Assembly: GCF_000738175.1 (NCBI RefSeq)
Contig: NZ_JFCH01000039.1
Span: 62,001-126,000, forward strand
Direction: 5' to 3'
DNA from: Corynebacterium jeikeium
GTDB taxonomy: Bacteria > Actinomycetota > Actinomycetes > Mycobacteriales > Mycobacteriaceae
Length of the DNA stretch: 64,000 nt
The position numbers were made by a program, and so were the translations under genes. Shown one piece after another: positions 49,182 to 56,844 of this stretch (its first letter is position 1; the number at the start of each line of letters is the position of its first letter). The notes below the pieces were generated by a model. It made no database searches. It was not told where the DNA came from and was given only the letters and a program-made list of their open reading frames with translations.

Positions 49182-50571
49182 TCGGAGTATGTGAATATTC
49201 TTTAATGGCTTTTGTGTCCTGAACCTCCGCGTTGGGCCTGTCGGTCTTGTCTTTGCCGAGGAAGTCGAGGGCTAGGGCAATGACGAACAGGACGGCACCA
49301 CTAACAGCAAACAGGGGAGCAATCACGCTGTATCCGCCGAGCAGGATCACCAGCGCTGTCCAGTGCTTCCAGTTGAGTTCCCGGAGGTCCACACGGGCGC
49401 CGTTGGTTTTGCCGCAGCGCCTGCGCCACCACATGATGTACCCGTACACCACGAGCGCGCCGATGCCCAGAGCGAGCAGTGCCAGTGCAATTTGGCTGAC
49501 CAGCCCGAACAGGGTTCCCATGTGTAGCTGGATGATCCAGCTGGTCAGCTGGGCTGCGATGGGCCAGGAGCTAAACGGCAGGCGGTCGATAACTTCGCCG
49601 TTCTCACCGTTTACGGTGATCGCATCGTTGTTCATCTTGTACGCCTGGCGCGGTTCGCTGACGGTCCAGGCCTGGCCGGCTTCGCTCGGGGGAGCCAGCT
49701 GTAGGGTGCCGGTCAGTCCCTCGTTGCGGCCAACCTGTAGGGCTGTATCGGCCTGTGCCAGGTCGATCTCTGCAGTACCGCCGTGGCCCGTGTGGCCTGC
49801 GTGCTCGCCATGGCCCGCGTGACCAGAGCTGCTGTCTTGCGCAGACTGTTCGCCGTTGATGCTCGTGTTCGGTTCGGGTGCCATCCAGTTCAGTTCTTCG
49901 CGGACAGCTGCGATGTTGTCGCCTGCGAAGTGGGACCAAGTCAGGCCGGAGATGCACAGGAAGATGAGTCCTGGTGCGGCCACCAGTCCGATGAGGGTGT
50001 GGCGCTGCATGGCTTGGCGGCGGGACTTCTTCTTGGGCTTGCGCTGGTTTTTCTGTTTGCGCATAAACCACCACATGGCCACGCCGGTGACGGCCATGGG
50101 GCCAAGCCACGTGGCGGCGGTTTCGGAGTAGATGCGGCCGGGCTCATCGAGCCACAGGTTGCGGTGGCCTTCGGATAGCCAGGCGCGGAACGGTAGGGAA
50201 GAAGCGCTCCCGTACTGGGTTAGCTCTCCGGTGATGTGCAGGTCGCCCGGATCCACGAACACTGCTCGAGTGTAGCTTTCGGAGGGCAGGCTTGGGTCGG
50301 CGAAGAGCACACGGGTGGTCTTGCCTTCCTCGTCGGGGATCTGCACCTTAGCGACGTCGAGGTCGGGTTGGATGCGCTTTGCGACCTCGATCTGCTTGGC
50401 AACCGGCTGTGCCGGGCTGCTTGAGGTGGCAGTCAGCTCAGATTTGTAAACCCACGTTTCGATGGTGGGGGCGAGTGCATAGAAGAAGCCGGAGAAGGCG
50501 GCTACGAGGATGAGGGGTGCGATGAAGAGTCCAGCGAGGGTGTGGACTCTGCGAATAATTCTGCGAGACAT
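49177..50571 (-). CDS. PepSY-associated membrane protein with His-rich segment
   Basis: The 464-residue protein has four main membrane segments (about residues 10-33, 153-170, 190-212 and 345-385, with more near 410-440). PepSY-type extracellular domains lie between them. RRVHTLAGLFIAPLIL, QRHTLIGLVAAPGLIF and IIQLHMGTLFGL are typical of PiuB/iron-regulated membrane reductase-like proteins. Residues 250-264 carry a His at every third position (251, 254, 257, 260, 263), suggesting metal binding. The gene lies 69 bp after a TetR gene on the same strand. Its substrate, possibly a metal chelate, is not proven. Confidence 0.85.
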   Translation of the reverse strand: MSRRIIRRVHTLAGLFIAPLILVAAFSGFFYALAPTIETWVYKSELTATSSSPAQPVAKQIEVAKRIQPDLDVAKVQIPDEEGKTTRVLFADPSLPSESYTRAVFVDPGDLHITGELTQYGSASSLPFRAWLSEGHRNLWLDEPGRIYSETAATWLGPMAVTGVAMWWFMRKQKNQRKPKKKSRRQAMQRHTLIGLVAAPGLIFLCISGLTWSHFAGDNIAAVREELNWMAPEPNTSINGEQSAQDSSSGHAGHGEHAGHTGHGGTAEIDLAQADTALQVGRNEGLTGTLQLAPPSEAGQAWTVSEPRQAYKMNNDAITVNGENGEVIDRLPFSSWPIAAQLTSWIIQLHMGTLFGLVSQIALALLALGIGALVVYGYIMWWRRRCGKTNGARVDLRELNWKHWTALVILLGGYSVIAPLFAVSGAVLFVIALALDFLGKDKTDRPNAEVQDTKAIKEYSHTPI

Positions 50572-50640
50572 GCTCCATTAGTCGCATGCCTGGTGGAATC
50601 GGTTCCCAATAGCGAAGAGCGGGGTAGCGCTCGGGGGTGG

Positions 50641-51252
50641 CTAGTAGGAGGGACGGTCCGTCTCCAGTGCTTGGAACACGAAGTCCAACTTTTGGTCGAG
50701 GATCCGCAGCGCTATTTCCTCGTCGTCCTCCCGGTCGGCGGGCAGCGAATCCGTCATCGCGAAGAGTTCAAAGGAGTGCCTGAAAGGCCCGGAGCTGAAC
50801 ACAAAGTTCGTGATCACGTCGATGGCGAACAGAGCCTGTCCGCGGCTGAAGCCGGCGTCATTAAGCCTTCCCAAAAGGTTCGTGACGCTTTCCCGGAAGG
50901 CGAAAAGGCTGTTTGGGTAGCTCAGTAGGGCTTGTGCGAGCCCCGGGTAGGTAGCGCACATCCGCGCTAGGTAATAGGCGTAGTCCCGGAGTAGTTCCTT
51001 CCAATCGCCCTCAGTGGTAAGCGCTGTGGCTTCGGTGATGTGCTCGATGCAGGCGGTCAGAAGGGTGTCGCGGCTGTAGATTCGGTACAGCGCGGACGTG
51101 GCCACTCCCAGGCCTTTGGCCACCTCTGACATGGTGAATTTATCTAGACCGATTGCGAGAGCCTGGTTGATGACGTCTTCGCGGTCAAAGGTTGGCTTCG
51201 GGCCGGTCTTGCGGTGAGGGCGTTTTCCCTCCGAAGGAATCGGGGTGGACAT
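50641..51252 (-). CDS. TetR-family regulator, probably autoregulated
   Basis: The 203-residue protein has a basic N-terminal arm (residues 1-20) and a TetR helix-turn-helix (KFTMSEVAKGLGVATSALYR, residues 38-57). The effector domain includes YLARMCATYPGLAQALLSYP and ITNFVFSSGPFRHSFELFAM, like TetR_C of the tetracycline-repressor branch. TAATGT 7 nt before the ATG is overlapped by an inverted repeat. The PepSY gene downstream is the natural target. The ligand is unknown. Confidence 0.85.
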   Translation of the reverse strand: MSTPIPSEGKRPHRKTGPKPTFDREDVINQALAIGLDKFTMSEVAKGLGVATSALYRIYSRDTLLTACIEHITEATALTTEGDWKELLRDYAYYLARMCATYPGLAQALLSYPNSLFAFRESVTNLLGRLNDAGFSRGQALFAIDVITNFVFSSGPFRHSFELFAMTDSLPADREDDEEIALRILDQKLDFVFQALETDRPSY

Positions 51253-51256
51253 GCAG

Positions 51257-51270
51257 TGAACATTAGTTCA
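51257..51270. promoter_or_regulatory. Probable TetR operator over the -10
   Basis: The perfect inverted repeat TGAAC-ATTA-GTTCA covers the -10 hexamer (51260-51265, TAATGT on the minus strand) of the TetR gene that starts at 51252. Its position suggests autorepression. Confidence 0.5.
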
Positions 51271-51316
51271 TTTTTTGTTTATGTTGCTAACAGGTACCCC
51301 CGTGAAGAAAGCAAAT

Positions 51317-51349
51317 GCCCCTGCTCTTTAAATGTTAAAGAACAGGGGC
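51317..51349 (-). terminator. Terminator hairpin after the Gln/Asn-rich membrane protein gene
   Basis: Two 15-nt arms (51317-51331 and 51335-51349) pair at 14 of 15 positions around an ATG loop. It lies 29 bp beyond the stop of the minus-strand gene at 51378. The T-tract after the stem is weak. Confidence 0.65.
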
Positions 51350-51377
51350 AGCTGTGGTGCCGTTTTAGTCGTTTAGA

Positions 51378-52280
51378 CTACTGCGGGTTTTGCGGATTCT
51401 GGGGGTCCTGCGGGTTCTGCGGAGCGTTGCCCTGCCAGCCCTGGTTCGGCTGTTGGCCGAAGTTGTTCTGACCGTAGTTGTTCTGGTCAAAGTTGTTCTG
51501 CGGCTGCTGGCCGTAGCCCTGCTGACCAAAGTTCTGCTGGCCGTAACCCTGCTGGGCGAAGGCCTGCTGCGGAGCTTGCGGGTTGTTCTTCCGGTCGTTC
51601 AGCAGTGCGAGTACACCAAAGGCAATGATGGCGATGGAAGCCAGCAGGATCAGGATCAGACCTGCGCCAACGCTCACCTTTACAACGTCCTCGTTGAAAT
51701 CGCCGGCCTTCGAGCCGATGCTAGCCCAGTCGATGATGGCGATCAGCAGCAGGATGGCGCCGATGGCGATCACCGGAATGGCGCGCCACCACTTCTGGGC
51801 CAGCTGCTCTACGAATAGGTAGGCTGCAATTCCGCCGATGACGATCAGGGACAGGAACATGGTGAGAATGCCGTCACCGTCGGTGCCGGAGACCGTGACA
51901 GTGCCGTAGAAGGGAACCGTGACCTTGCCCCACGTCATAAAGCTACCGATGAAGCTGATCAGAGCGGCACCTGCTGCACAAACCAGCCACAGAACGGACT
52001 TGTTGGAGAAGTCCAGGTACTGCTTGATATCGAACTGCGCGCCCTGGCCGTTCTGCTGGTTCTGGCCGTTGAAGCCCTGCTGGTTCTGGAAGTTGTTCTG
52101 GCCGTAGCTGTTCTGTGCACCCTGCTGCGGAGCGCCATAGGTGTTCTGGCCTTGCTGCTGCGGTGCCGGGTTCTGCTGGCCGTAGGGGTTCTGGTTCCAG
52201 TCCTGGCCCTGCGGCTGCTGCGGTGCACCGTTGTTGCCGTTGTTGGCCGGGTCGTTGGAACCGAAGTTCTCGTCCGTCAT
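51378..52280 (-). CDS. Membrane protein with Gln/Asn-rich N- and C-terminal tails
   Basis: The 300-residue protein starts at the ATG at 52280 after a strong GAGGAGA Shine-Dalgarno. Residues 1-90 and about 245-300 are low-complexity Gln/Asn/Gly/Tyr/Pro repeats of the type GYGQQNFGQQ. Between them lie four membrane helices (about 100-120, 142-160, 165-185 and 210-230). The arrangement recalls the DUF5336/34-kDa antigen-like proteins of actinobacteria, which have a disordered tail after four helices. The double prion-like tail is unusual. Function unknown. Confidence 0.75.
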   Translation of the reverse strand: MTDENFGSNDPANNGNNGAPQQPQGQDWNQNPYGQQNPAPQQQGQNTYGAPQQGAQNSYGQNNFQNQQGFNGQNQQNGQGAQFDIKQYLDFSNKSVLWLVCAAGAALISFIGSFMTWGKVTVPFYGTVTVSGTDGDGILTMFLSLIVIGGIAAYLFVEQLAQKWWRAIPVIAIGAILLLIAIIDWASIGSKAGDFNEDVVKVSVGAGLILILLASIAIIAFGVLALLNDRKNNPQAPQQAFAQQGYGQQNFGQQGYGQQPQNNFDQNNYGQNNFGQQPNQGWQGNAPQNPQDPQNPQNPQ

Positions 52281-52420
52281 GGTTCTCCTCGCGTCACGAA
52301 ACTGTCTTAGCACCCCTTAAGAAAGGGCTGCGTCATTTCTTCGCGACTTATATTAACGGACAACCTTCGAGCCCGACGGGTTTGGTGATGGTCGCGGCAT
52401 GTCGGGGGTGCTGCTTTTTT

Positions 52421-52432
52421 CTTATTGACGCC
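52421..52432 (-). repeat. Intergenic copy of GGCGTCANNAAG
   Basis: An exact match (NN = AT) on the minus strand in the 277-bp spacer before the gene at 52558. Apart from this and the promoter at 52511 I see nothing else in that spacer. Confidence 0.6.
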
Positions 52433-52510
52433 TACATCCAATCACCGAAAAGCGTTCTCATATTCAGGGCGGGCCGACTAGGTTTCCTTATTTTGCGTGA
52501 ACCTGTGGAA

Positions 52511-52516
52511 TATAAT
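52511..52516 (+). promoter_or_regulatory. Probable -10 of the small gene at 52558
   Basis: A perfect TATAAT lies 41 nt before the ATG. Here the transcript has a leader with a Shine-Dalgarno (GGAAAGGAA). No well-placed -35 is evident. Confidence 0.5.
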
Positions 52517-52557
52517 CACGGGAAATGCTGTAGTGCTGCTCGGAAAGGAAAAACACC

Positions 52558-52779
52558 ATGAGTGTTTTGCACGAGTATCTCGCGGGTAAGGCGACCGCGG
52601 AGGATGTGAAGGCCGAGGTTGCGCGCCAGAGGGTAGGCATGTGCAAGGAAGAGCCACCCTACAGGCAGCCTGACTTGAACGATGTGAAGTGGACGCCACC
52701 GTCTATCTTCGAGGACGTGACCATCGCTCTGGCACTGGGCAAGCTCAGCAGGGAAGAAGCGGATTACCTCTTGGAGTAG
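52558..52779 (+). CDS. Small hypothetical protein
   Basis: The 73-residue soluble protein has a helical N-terminus (EYLAGKATAEDVKAEVARQ) and a C-terminal helix (LALGKLSREEADYLLE). A Pro-rich middle lies between them. GGAAAGGAA 7 nt before the ATG is a good Shine-Dalgarno and TATAAT lies farther upstream, so it is likely a real gene despite its size. It opens the accessory stretch. I do not recognise it. Confidence 0.6.
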   Translation: MSVLHEYLAGKATAEDVKAEVARQRVGMCKEEPPYRQPDLNDVKWTPPSIFEDVTIALALGKLSREEADYLLE

Positions 52780-52993
52780 TTCTGGGACGCTGTGGTAGCC
52801 GGGTCTGCCCTTGAGCGAACGGCTTGAGTTACGCCTACCACGTCTAGGTAGCGACTTACCGATGAGCAAGTTGCTCGGACTATTCAGTTAAGAATATGTA
52901 GGCGGCCCCGCGCCCTCTGCTGCGTTGTCTGGGGATAGGCCGGTATCCGCGCGAATCTGCTTTTCTGAGTAGCAGGTATATAGTTACTTATTT

Positions 52994-53608
52994 ATGGCCA
53001 AGAAAATCATGTTCGTCGCTGGTGGGTTTATCCTGGTTCTCGCTTTGCTGGGCGGTGGGTTCCTGTGGGGGAAGTCAACCATCCTCAATTCTCCGGTAGA
53101 AACAGTCACTGAGACAGACAACTCGGAGGTTATCCTCGCGGTGCAACGCCGTGAAGAGGTTGTGCTGCTCTCCACCTCTACCCAGGGGATCTACACCACG
53201 CAAAACACTGCGAAACTCTTCAAGTGGGGTGTCCCCGGAAGTCGGAAGACGAATATCCTGCAGTACAAGTTCACTGCCAAACTGGGGCTCGATGGCAGGG
53301 AAGTAAAGGTCGAGGAAACATCTCCCGGTCACTTCAAGCTCACCATTCCTCCCTTTAAGTTTATTGGCTTCTCTGACCCAGAATTCAAAACGGTGCACCA
53401 GCATGGTGAGGTATTGAGCTTCGCTACGGCGGATATTGATACCGCCGAGGGTATCAACGAGGTGCTGAATGAGGGAAAGCGTAAAGAACACATCCAGCTG
53501 AACCATGACCTATTGAAGGATCAGACCAAGACCTTCTACGAAGGCATCATCCGCGCTATCGACACCGAAGCAAAGGTAGAGTTCGAGTTCCAGATTGCTG
53601 CCAAATGA
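52994..53608 (+). CDS. Membrane-anchored protein, DUF4230-like
   Basis: The 204-residue protein has one N-terminal membrane segment (about residues 5-25, MFVAGGFILVLALLGGGFLWG) and a soluble domain with VILAVQRREEVVLLSTSTQG. KFTAKLGLDGREVKVEE and a long C-terminal helix follow. This pattern matches DUF4230 anchored proteins, with moderate certainty. The 214-bp spacer before it contains AT-rich TATATAGTT near the ATG and no other gene. Base composition is lower in GC than the housekeeping genes. Confidence 0.65.
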   Translation: MAKKIMFVAGGFILVLALLGGGFLWGKSTILNSPVETVTETDNSEVILAVQRREEVVLLSTSTQGIYTTQNTAKLFKWGVPGSRKTNILQYKFTAKLGLDGREVKVEETSPGHFKLTIPPFKFIGFSDPEFKTVHQHGEVLSFATADIDTAEGINEVLNEGKRKEHIQLNHDLLKDQTKTFYEGIIRAIDTEAKVEFEFQIAAK

Positions 53609-53687
53609 CTGGTCGTGACTAGTCATGGTCATCAAGGTTCAAGAAAAAAGAGCGGCACCATAGGACTTCTTGGTTTTGGGAGGCGTC

Positions 53688-54011
53688 ATGAGTTGCTACC
53701 CAGAGATTAATCTCTTGCAGACAGATGTTTCTACGGCGGAATTTGCCAGCTTTCTACCGCCCACAATTGAATCGCAGGGGTTCTTTCAGCTTGAGGAGCT
53801 CATGGATGGAGAGCGAAAGTTCACCCTGCATATTCTCACCGATGAGTACTTTGATCAGTTCAACGCGCTATTCACAAGGATGATTACGCAAACAGACTGG
53901 GCCTTGACTCTCGACTGGGACGGATTGGATGAAGAATTTGATTTCCCGTACAAGTCGTTGAGACGCCCTGCAGGGGCAAAGGCTCCAGTGCTTCTCTGGC
54001 CGAACGACTAG
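53688..54011 (+). CDS. Hypothetical protein
   Basis: The 107-residue acidic protein starts at the ATG at 53688 with GGGAGG 4 nt upstream; an earlier TTG at 53670 is less likely. The sequence (LDWDGLDEEFDFPYKSLRRP near the end) has no signal peptide or membrane segment. I recognise no family. It ends just before a terminator hairpin and 86 bp before the transposon. Codon use is AT-richer than its neighbours, consistent with acquired DNA. Confidence 0.55.
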   Translation: MSCYPEINLLQTDVSTAEFASFLPPTIESQGFFQLEELMDGERKFTLHILTDEYFDQFNALFTRMITQTDWALTLDWDGLDEEFDFPYKSLRRPAGAKAPVLLWPND

Positions 54012-54025
54012 TTTGTTTGAGCAAG

Positions 54026-54055
54026 CCTCGCTCCACTTCGGTGGATCGGGGTTTT
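54026..54055 (+). terminator. Rho-independent terminator
   Basis: Arms 54026-54036 and 54041-54051 pair with one mismatch and one G-U around a TTCG loop. Four T follow. It lies 15 bp after the stop of the preceding gene. Confidence 0.75.
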
Positions 54056-54097
54056 CGCGTGTCTGAACGGAACCGCACCGAACACAAGGAACTCCGC

Positions 54098-54127
54098 CCA
54101 CTAGTTGTACTGATCGGGGACGTTGAT
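54098..54127 (+). repeat. Left terminal inverted repeat of the IS481-type element
   Basis: It starts CCACTAGTTGTACTGA, identical over 16 bp to the right end in inverse orientation, and matches 11 of the remaining 14 bases. The transposase residues NVPDQYN and its stop codon are encoded within it. Confidence 0.75.
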
Positions 54128-55087
54128 CAATCGTGAGAAGGGCGGCTGGTTGCCGCAGGCCGTGTGCGGGCGGTGCTGATTGTAGTAGTGCAGCCAACCG
54201 TCGAGCTCGCCGCGTCGTTCGGCCTCGGAGGTGTAGCAGCGGGCGTAGGCCCAGCCGTCGGCCAGGGTGCGGTGGAAACGCTCGATCTTGCCGTTGGTCT
54301 GGGGCCGATACGGCCTGGTTCGCTTGTGCTTGATGTCGAGCTCGGCGCAGGTGTCTCGCCACAGGTGTGACCGGTAGGCACCGCCGTTGTCGGACAGAAC
54401 CCGCTCGACCGTGACCCCACGAGCGTTGAACCACTCGACAGCCCTCACCAGGACCGCAGTGGCGGTGATCGCGGTTTCGTCGTCGTGGATCTCAGCGTAG
54501 GCGACACGGGAATGGTCATCGATCACCGTGTGAACATAGGCCTTTCCCATCAGGGGGTCGTGGTGCTTGTTCTTCGGCTTGTCTGGTGTGGCGGCCCGGT
54601 TCTTGTCGCCCTGCCGTCGTCCGACGTAACGCCAGCCTCCACCGTCGGGGATGTTTCCGAGCTTCTTCACGTCGACGTGGAGCATCGCGCCGGGGTGGTC
54701 GTGTTCGTAGCGGCGGATGGGTTCGCCGGTGGCACGGTCGACGTGGGTCAGTCGGTTGAGGTGGCAGGACGAGAGGATGCGGTGGACGGTGGAGGGGGCG
54801 ATCCCGAGTCGTGGTGCGAGTTGCACTGGCCCTTCGCGGAGTCGCATGCGCAGGCTGATGCAGCGTTTGACGACCTTCGGGTGGGGCTTGTTCGGGCTGT
54901 GGTGTGGTCGTGAGGACCGGTCGTGCATGGACTCGCCGGCGCGGTAGCGGTCGGCCCAGCGCTTCGCGGTGGGCCAGGAGACCTGGAAGCGAGTGGCGAC
55001 CTCGCTTATCGGCCATCCTTCCTCGACGACGAGTTGGGCTACCTTCAGGCGGTGGCGAGGGGTCAGTGCAGAATTTGGGTGGGACAT
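54101..55087 (-). CDS. IS481-family transposase
   Basis: The 328-residue DDE transposase has an N-terminal helix-turn-helix (VAQLVVEEGWPISEVATRFQ). The integrase core has the first aspartate in MLHVDVKKLGNIPDGG, the second in VLSDNGGAYRSHLW and the glutamate in RPQTNGKIERFHRTLADG. It appears complete and intact. The ATG at 55087 has TTGGAGGACG before it; a strong hairpin sits just upstream of that Shine-Dalgarno. The last codons overlap the left terminal repeat. Confidence 0.93.
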   Translation of the reverse strand: MSHPNSALTPRHRLKVAQLVVEEGWPISEVATRFQVSWPTAKRWADRYRAGESMHDRSSRPHHSPNKPHPKVVKRCISLRMRLREGPVQLAPRLGIAPSTVHRILSSCHLNRLTHVDRATGEPIRRYEHDHPGAMLHVDVKKLGNIPDGGGWRYVGRRQGDKNRAATPDKPKNKHHDPLMGKAYVHTVIDDHSRVAYAEIHDDETAITATAVLVRAVEWFNARGVTVERVLSDNGGAYRSHLWRDTCAELDIKHKRTRPYRPQTNGKIERFHRTLADGWAYARCYTSEAERRGELDGWLHYYNQHRPHTACGNQPPFSRLINVPDQYN

Positions 55088-55103
55088 GGACGTCCTCCAA
55101 GGT

Positions 55104-55141
55104 GTGATGGGCGGCCACCTCACACGGTGGCCGCCCATCAC
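55104..55141 (-). promoter_or_regulatory. Perfect 16-bp hairpin before the transposase gene
   Basis: Arms 55104-55119 and 55126-55141 are perfectly complementary around a 6-nt loop. In the transposase mRNA the stem would end about 4 nt before the Shine-Dalgarno. It could block read-through transcription from outside or hide the initiation region; both limit transposase and are inference. Confidence 0.6.
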
Positions 55142-55175
55142 AGGCTCCTCGCCGTGGAGCGACCGACGGGGAGGG

Positions 55176-55691
55176 TCAGTTGTTCTGGTTGCTCACTTCT
55201 GCGGCCCAGGCATCGACCCGACGAGCTGATTCCTCATCGCTGAGGTCCTCGACCCGCGTCATCACCGACCACCGGATCCCGAACGGATCGCGGATGCTCC
55301 CGTAGCGGTCGCCAGAGACGAAACTCGTCACAGCTTCGCGCAGTACAGCGCCGCGAGCGACTGCGGTCTCAACGACCCTGTCGACGTCCGCGACGTAGAT
55401 GCCGAGGGAGAACTGCGTGTCTTCGGCCTCTGGATTCAGCGCCAGCAGGTGATAGTCCTTCATCGCCGGCCCCAGCTGGAGGCGACCACACCCGAAGTCG
55501 AGCTCGGCGTGGATGATCACCCCCTCCATCTCGGTGGAGTTCACAACGCGGGCGCCGAACACCTCGGCGTAGAACGCCAACGCTGCCTTCGGGTCCTCGA
55601 GTGCAACGAACGGAGTCAGGCTGGAGAAACCCTTTGGGCGGCCGTTGTCGGTGTACTTTCCATGGGCAGGGGTAACTGGTGAAGTCGTCAT
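55176..55691 (-). CDS. VOC-superfamily (glyoxalase/PhnB-like) protein
   Basis: The 171-residue protein has the vicinal-oxygen-chelate fold with TPFVALEDPKAALAFYAEVFGARVV, split at residues 25-50, a middle HAELDFGCGRLQLG and the C-terminal YGSIRDPFGIRWSVMTRVED. The PhnB-like subgroup binds small metabolites or antibiotics. No resistance can be claimed. TAGCAT 7 nt before the ATG supports the start at 55691. It is a passenger gene of the transposon and is divergent from the AraC regulator. Confidence 0.82.
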   Translation of the reverse strand: MTTSPVTPAHGKYTDNGRPKGFSSLTPFVALEDPKAALAFYAEVFGARVVNSTEMEGVIIHAELDFGCGRLQLGPAMKDYHLLALNPEAEDTQFSLGIYVADVDRVVETAVARGAVLREAVTSFVSGDRYGSIRDPFGIRWSVMTRVEDLSDEESARRVDAWAAEVSNQNN

Positions 55692-55698
55692 GACCCCC

Positions 55699-55735
55699 AT
55701 GCTAGGGACTGCTGGCGCGGGTTGTCTTGTAGATT
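55699..55735. promoter_or_regulatory. Divergent leaderless promoters, VOC and AraC genes
   Basis: TAGCAT on the minus strand (55699-55704) is 7 nt before the VOC ATG. TAGATT on the plus strand (55730-55735) is 6 nt before the AraC ATG. The 50-bp spacer is where the AraC protein would be expected to bind. Confidence 0.45.
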
Positions 55736-55741
55736 CGTGCC

Positions 55742-56527
55742 ATGACCACACCATCTGACGTCAGTGGACGGGGCCCATTGTTCCCAGCGGAACTTCCCTT
55801 CGATTTCACCCGGATCCCACCCGGCCCCGCGGCCAAGGACTTGGTGGCCTGGTGGTGGGCCACCTCGTGGGACCTCCCCTCGGGGCACCACTCGTCGCAA
55901 GAACTCCTAGCCTTCCCCGCGAGCAACCTCGCCTTCGAAATGGACCAGGTGCGCTTCTGGGGACCCACCACGCGGCGCTCCACAAGAGTCCTGGTCGGGC
56001 AGGGATGGGTGCTCGGTGCCTTGCTACGTCCGGCAGCAGTGCCCGCCTTCACTCAACAACCCGCAGCCTGCCGCGACGATTCTGTCCCTGTCTCCGCCCT
56101 CGAACTCCACGAAACGGTTCAGGCATCAAGCGGCAGCCTTGCCGCTGTCATCGATGAAGTCGAGGGGTGGCTTGCACACCACGTGGGCCCGCTGACCGAC
56201 GAGGCTCACCAAGCCAACCGTTTGGCCGACCTGGCCATCACTGACTCCACCATCGCCACGGTGCAAGACCTCGCGGGCGCTTTGGGTATCTCGACTCGAA
56301 CGGTCAACCGACTCACCACGAAGTATGTGGGTCTGTCGCCCTACACGATGATCCGCCGCCGACGCCTCCAAGAAGCGACCGAATGGATCCGTGACAACCC
56401 AGATGAAACGCTGGCCGATGTCGCAGTCCGCTACGGCTTCGTTGACCAGGCACACCTGAGTCGTGAAGCGCGCACTCTTCTTGGGATGACCCTCACGGAC
56501 TACCGCATGCGCACGATCAGGCAGTGA
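55742..56527 (+). CDS. AraC-family transcriptional regulator
   Basis: The 261-residue protein has an N-terminal sensory part (DLVAWWWATSWDLPSG and FEMDQVRFWGPTTRRS) resembling DUF6597. The C-terminal double helix-turn-helix (about residues 165-258) has VQDLAGALGISTRTVNRLT and ADVAVRYGFVDQAHLSREAR, followed by the expected LLGMTLTDYRMRT. It faces the VOC gene across 50 bp and presumably regulates it. It ends 20 bp before the right inverted repeat and travels inside the element. Confidence 0.85.
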   Translation: MTTPSDVSGRGPLFPAELPFDFTRIPPGPAAKDLVAWWWATSWDLPSGHHSSQELLAFPASNLAFEMDQVRFWGPTTRRSTRVLVGQGWVLGALLRPAAVPAFTQQPAACRDDSVPVSALELHETVQASSGSLAAVIDEVEGWLAHHVGPLTDEAHQANRLADLAITDSTIATVQDLAGALGISTRTVNRLTTKYVGLSPYTMIRRRRLQEATEWIRDNPDETLADVAVRYGFVDQAHLSREARTLLGMTLTDYRMRTIRQ

Positions 56528-56546
56528 CGATACCCGTCTAGCCTCA

Positions 56547-56576
56547 ATCAACGTGTCCGGTCAGTACAACTAGTGG
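56547..56576 (-). repeat. Right terminal inverted repeat of the IS481-type element
   Basis: It pairs with 54098-54127 at 27 of 30 positions. Read on the plus strand it also encodes NVSGQYN and a stop, mirroring the transposase end. Confidence 0.75.
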
Positions 56577-56767
56577 AGCGAGTTAAAGAAGCCGAGGAAG
56601 AAGGCAAGAGTGAACTGCAGAAAGCGCAGGAACGCATAGCCGCGCTAGAAGCGGAAAAGCAAGAAAGTGTTCTTGCTGCGGTTCGGGTAGCACCGCTCCC
56701 CGGTGGGGGCATTCTTTGTTTGTGTGGCACGATTTCGCCACGACAATCCCACGACATAAGGGGCTAA
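56577..56767 (+). pseudogene. Coiled-coil gene remnant cut by the transposon
   Basis: An open frame enters from the right repeat and encodes a Glu/Lys/Ala-rich coiled coil (RVKEAEEEGKSELQKAQERI, then AALEAEKQESVL) before running into a short out-of-character tail. It looks like the 3' part of a longer coiled-coil gene, possibly a phage scaffold-like protein, whose 5' part is not found left of the element. No start signal is visible, so it is probably dead. Confidence 0.5.
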
Positions 56768-56822
56768 AACAGGCTTAAAGAGGCTTAACGAGCGGGGGGA
56801 GCTAGGAAAGTGAACCCCCGCC

Positions 56823-56844
56823 TGACCAGTATTTACACTGGTCA
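56823..56844. other. Perfect hairpin next to the tRNA-Leu gene
   Basis: TGACCAGT-ATTTAC-ACTGGTCA is a perfect 8-bp stem with a 6-nt loop, 18 bp beyond the 3' end of the tRNA. It lacks a T-tract, so its role as a tRNA terminator is doubtful. A direct repeat of AGGCTTAA lies just to the left (about 56770-56787). Confidence 0.45.

Larger units (their letters stand above)
54098..56576. mobile_element. IS481-type transposon with VOC and AraC passenger genes
   Basis: A 2479-bp element is bounded by 30-bp inverted repeats identical at 27 positions. It holds one IS481-family transposase whose last codons lie in the left repeat, then a VOC-fold gene, then a divergent AraC-type regulator whose end is 20 bp before the right repeat. 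No second transposase is present. I found no clear target-site duplication, so decay or recombination after insertion is possible. The right boundary cuts a coding fragment, which supports insertion. Confidence 0.75.

Noticed and set aside
51420..52250. CRISPR-like or DNA minisatellite array in the Gln-rich gene
   Set aside because: The repeats are irregular, in frame and explained by the repetitive protein; there are no spacers.
52860..52879. Palindrome GAGCAA-G-TTGCTC as an operator or terminator
   Set aside because: Arms are only 6 bp with a one-base centre, no T-tract, and no regulator gene adjacent.
54060..56600. Target-site duplication around the IS481-type element
   Set aside because: The bases flanking the two repeats do not form a convincing direct repeat; only a short inverted GAGTT similarity is seen, which could be chance.
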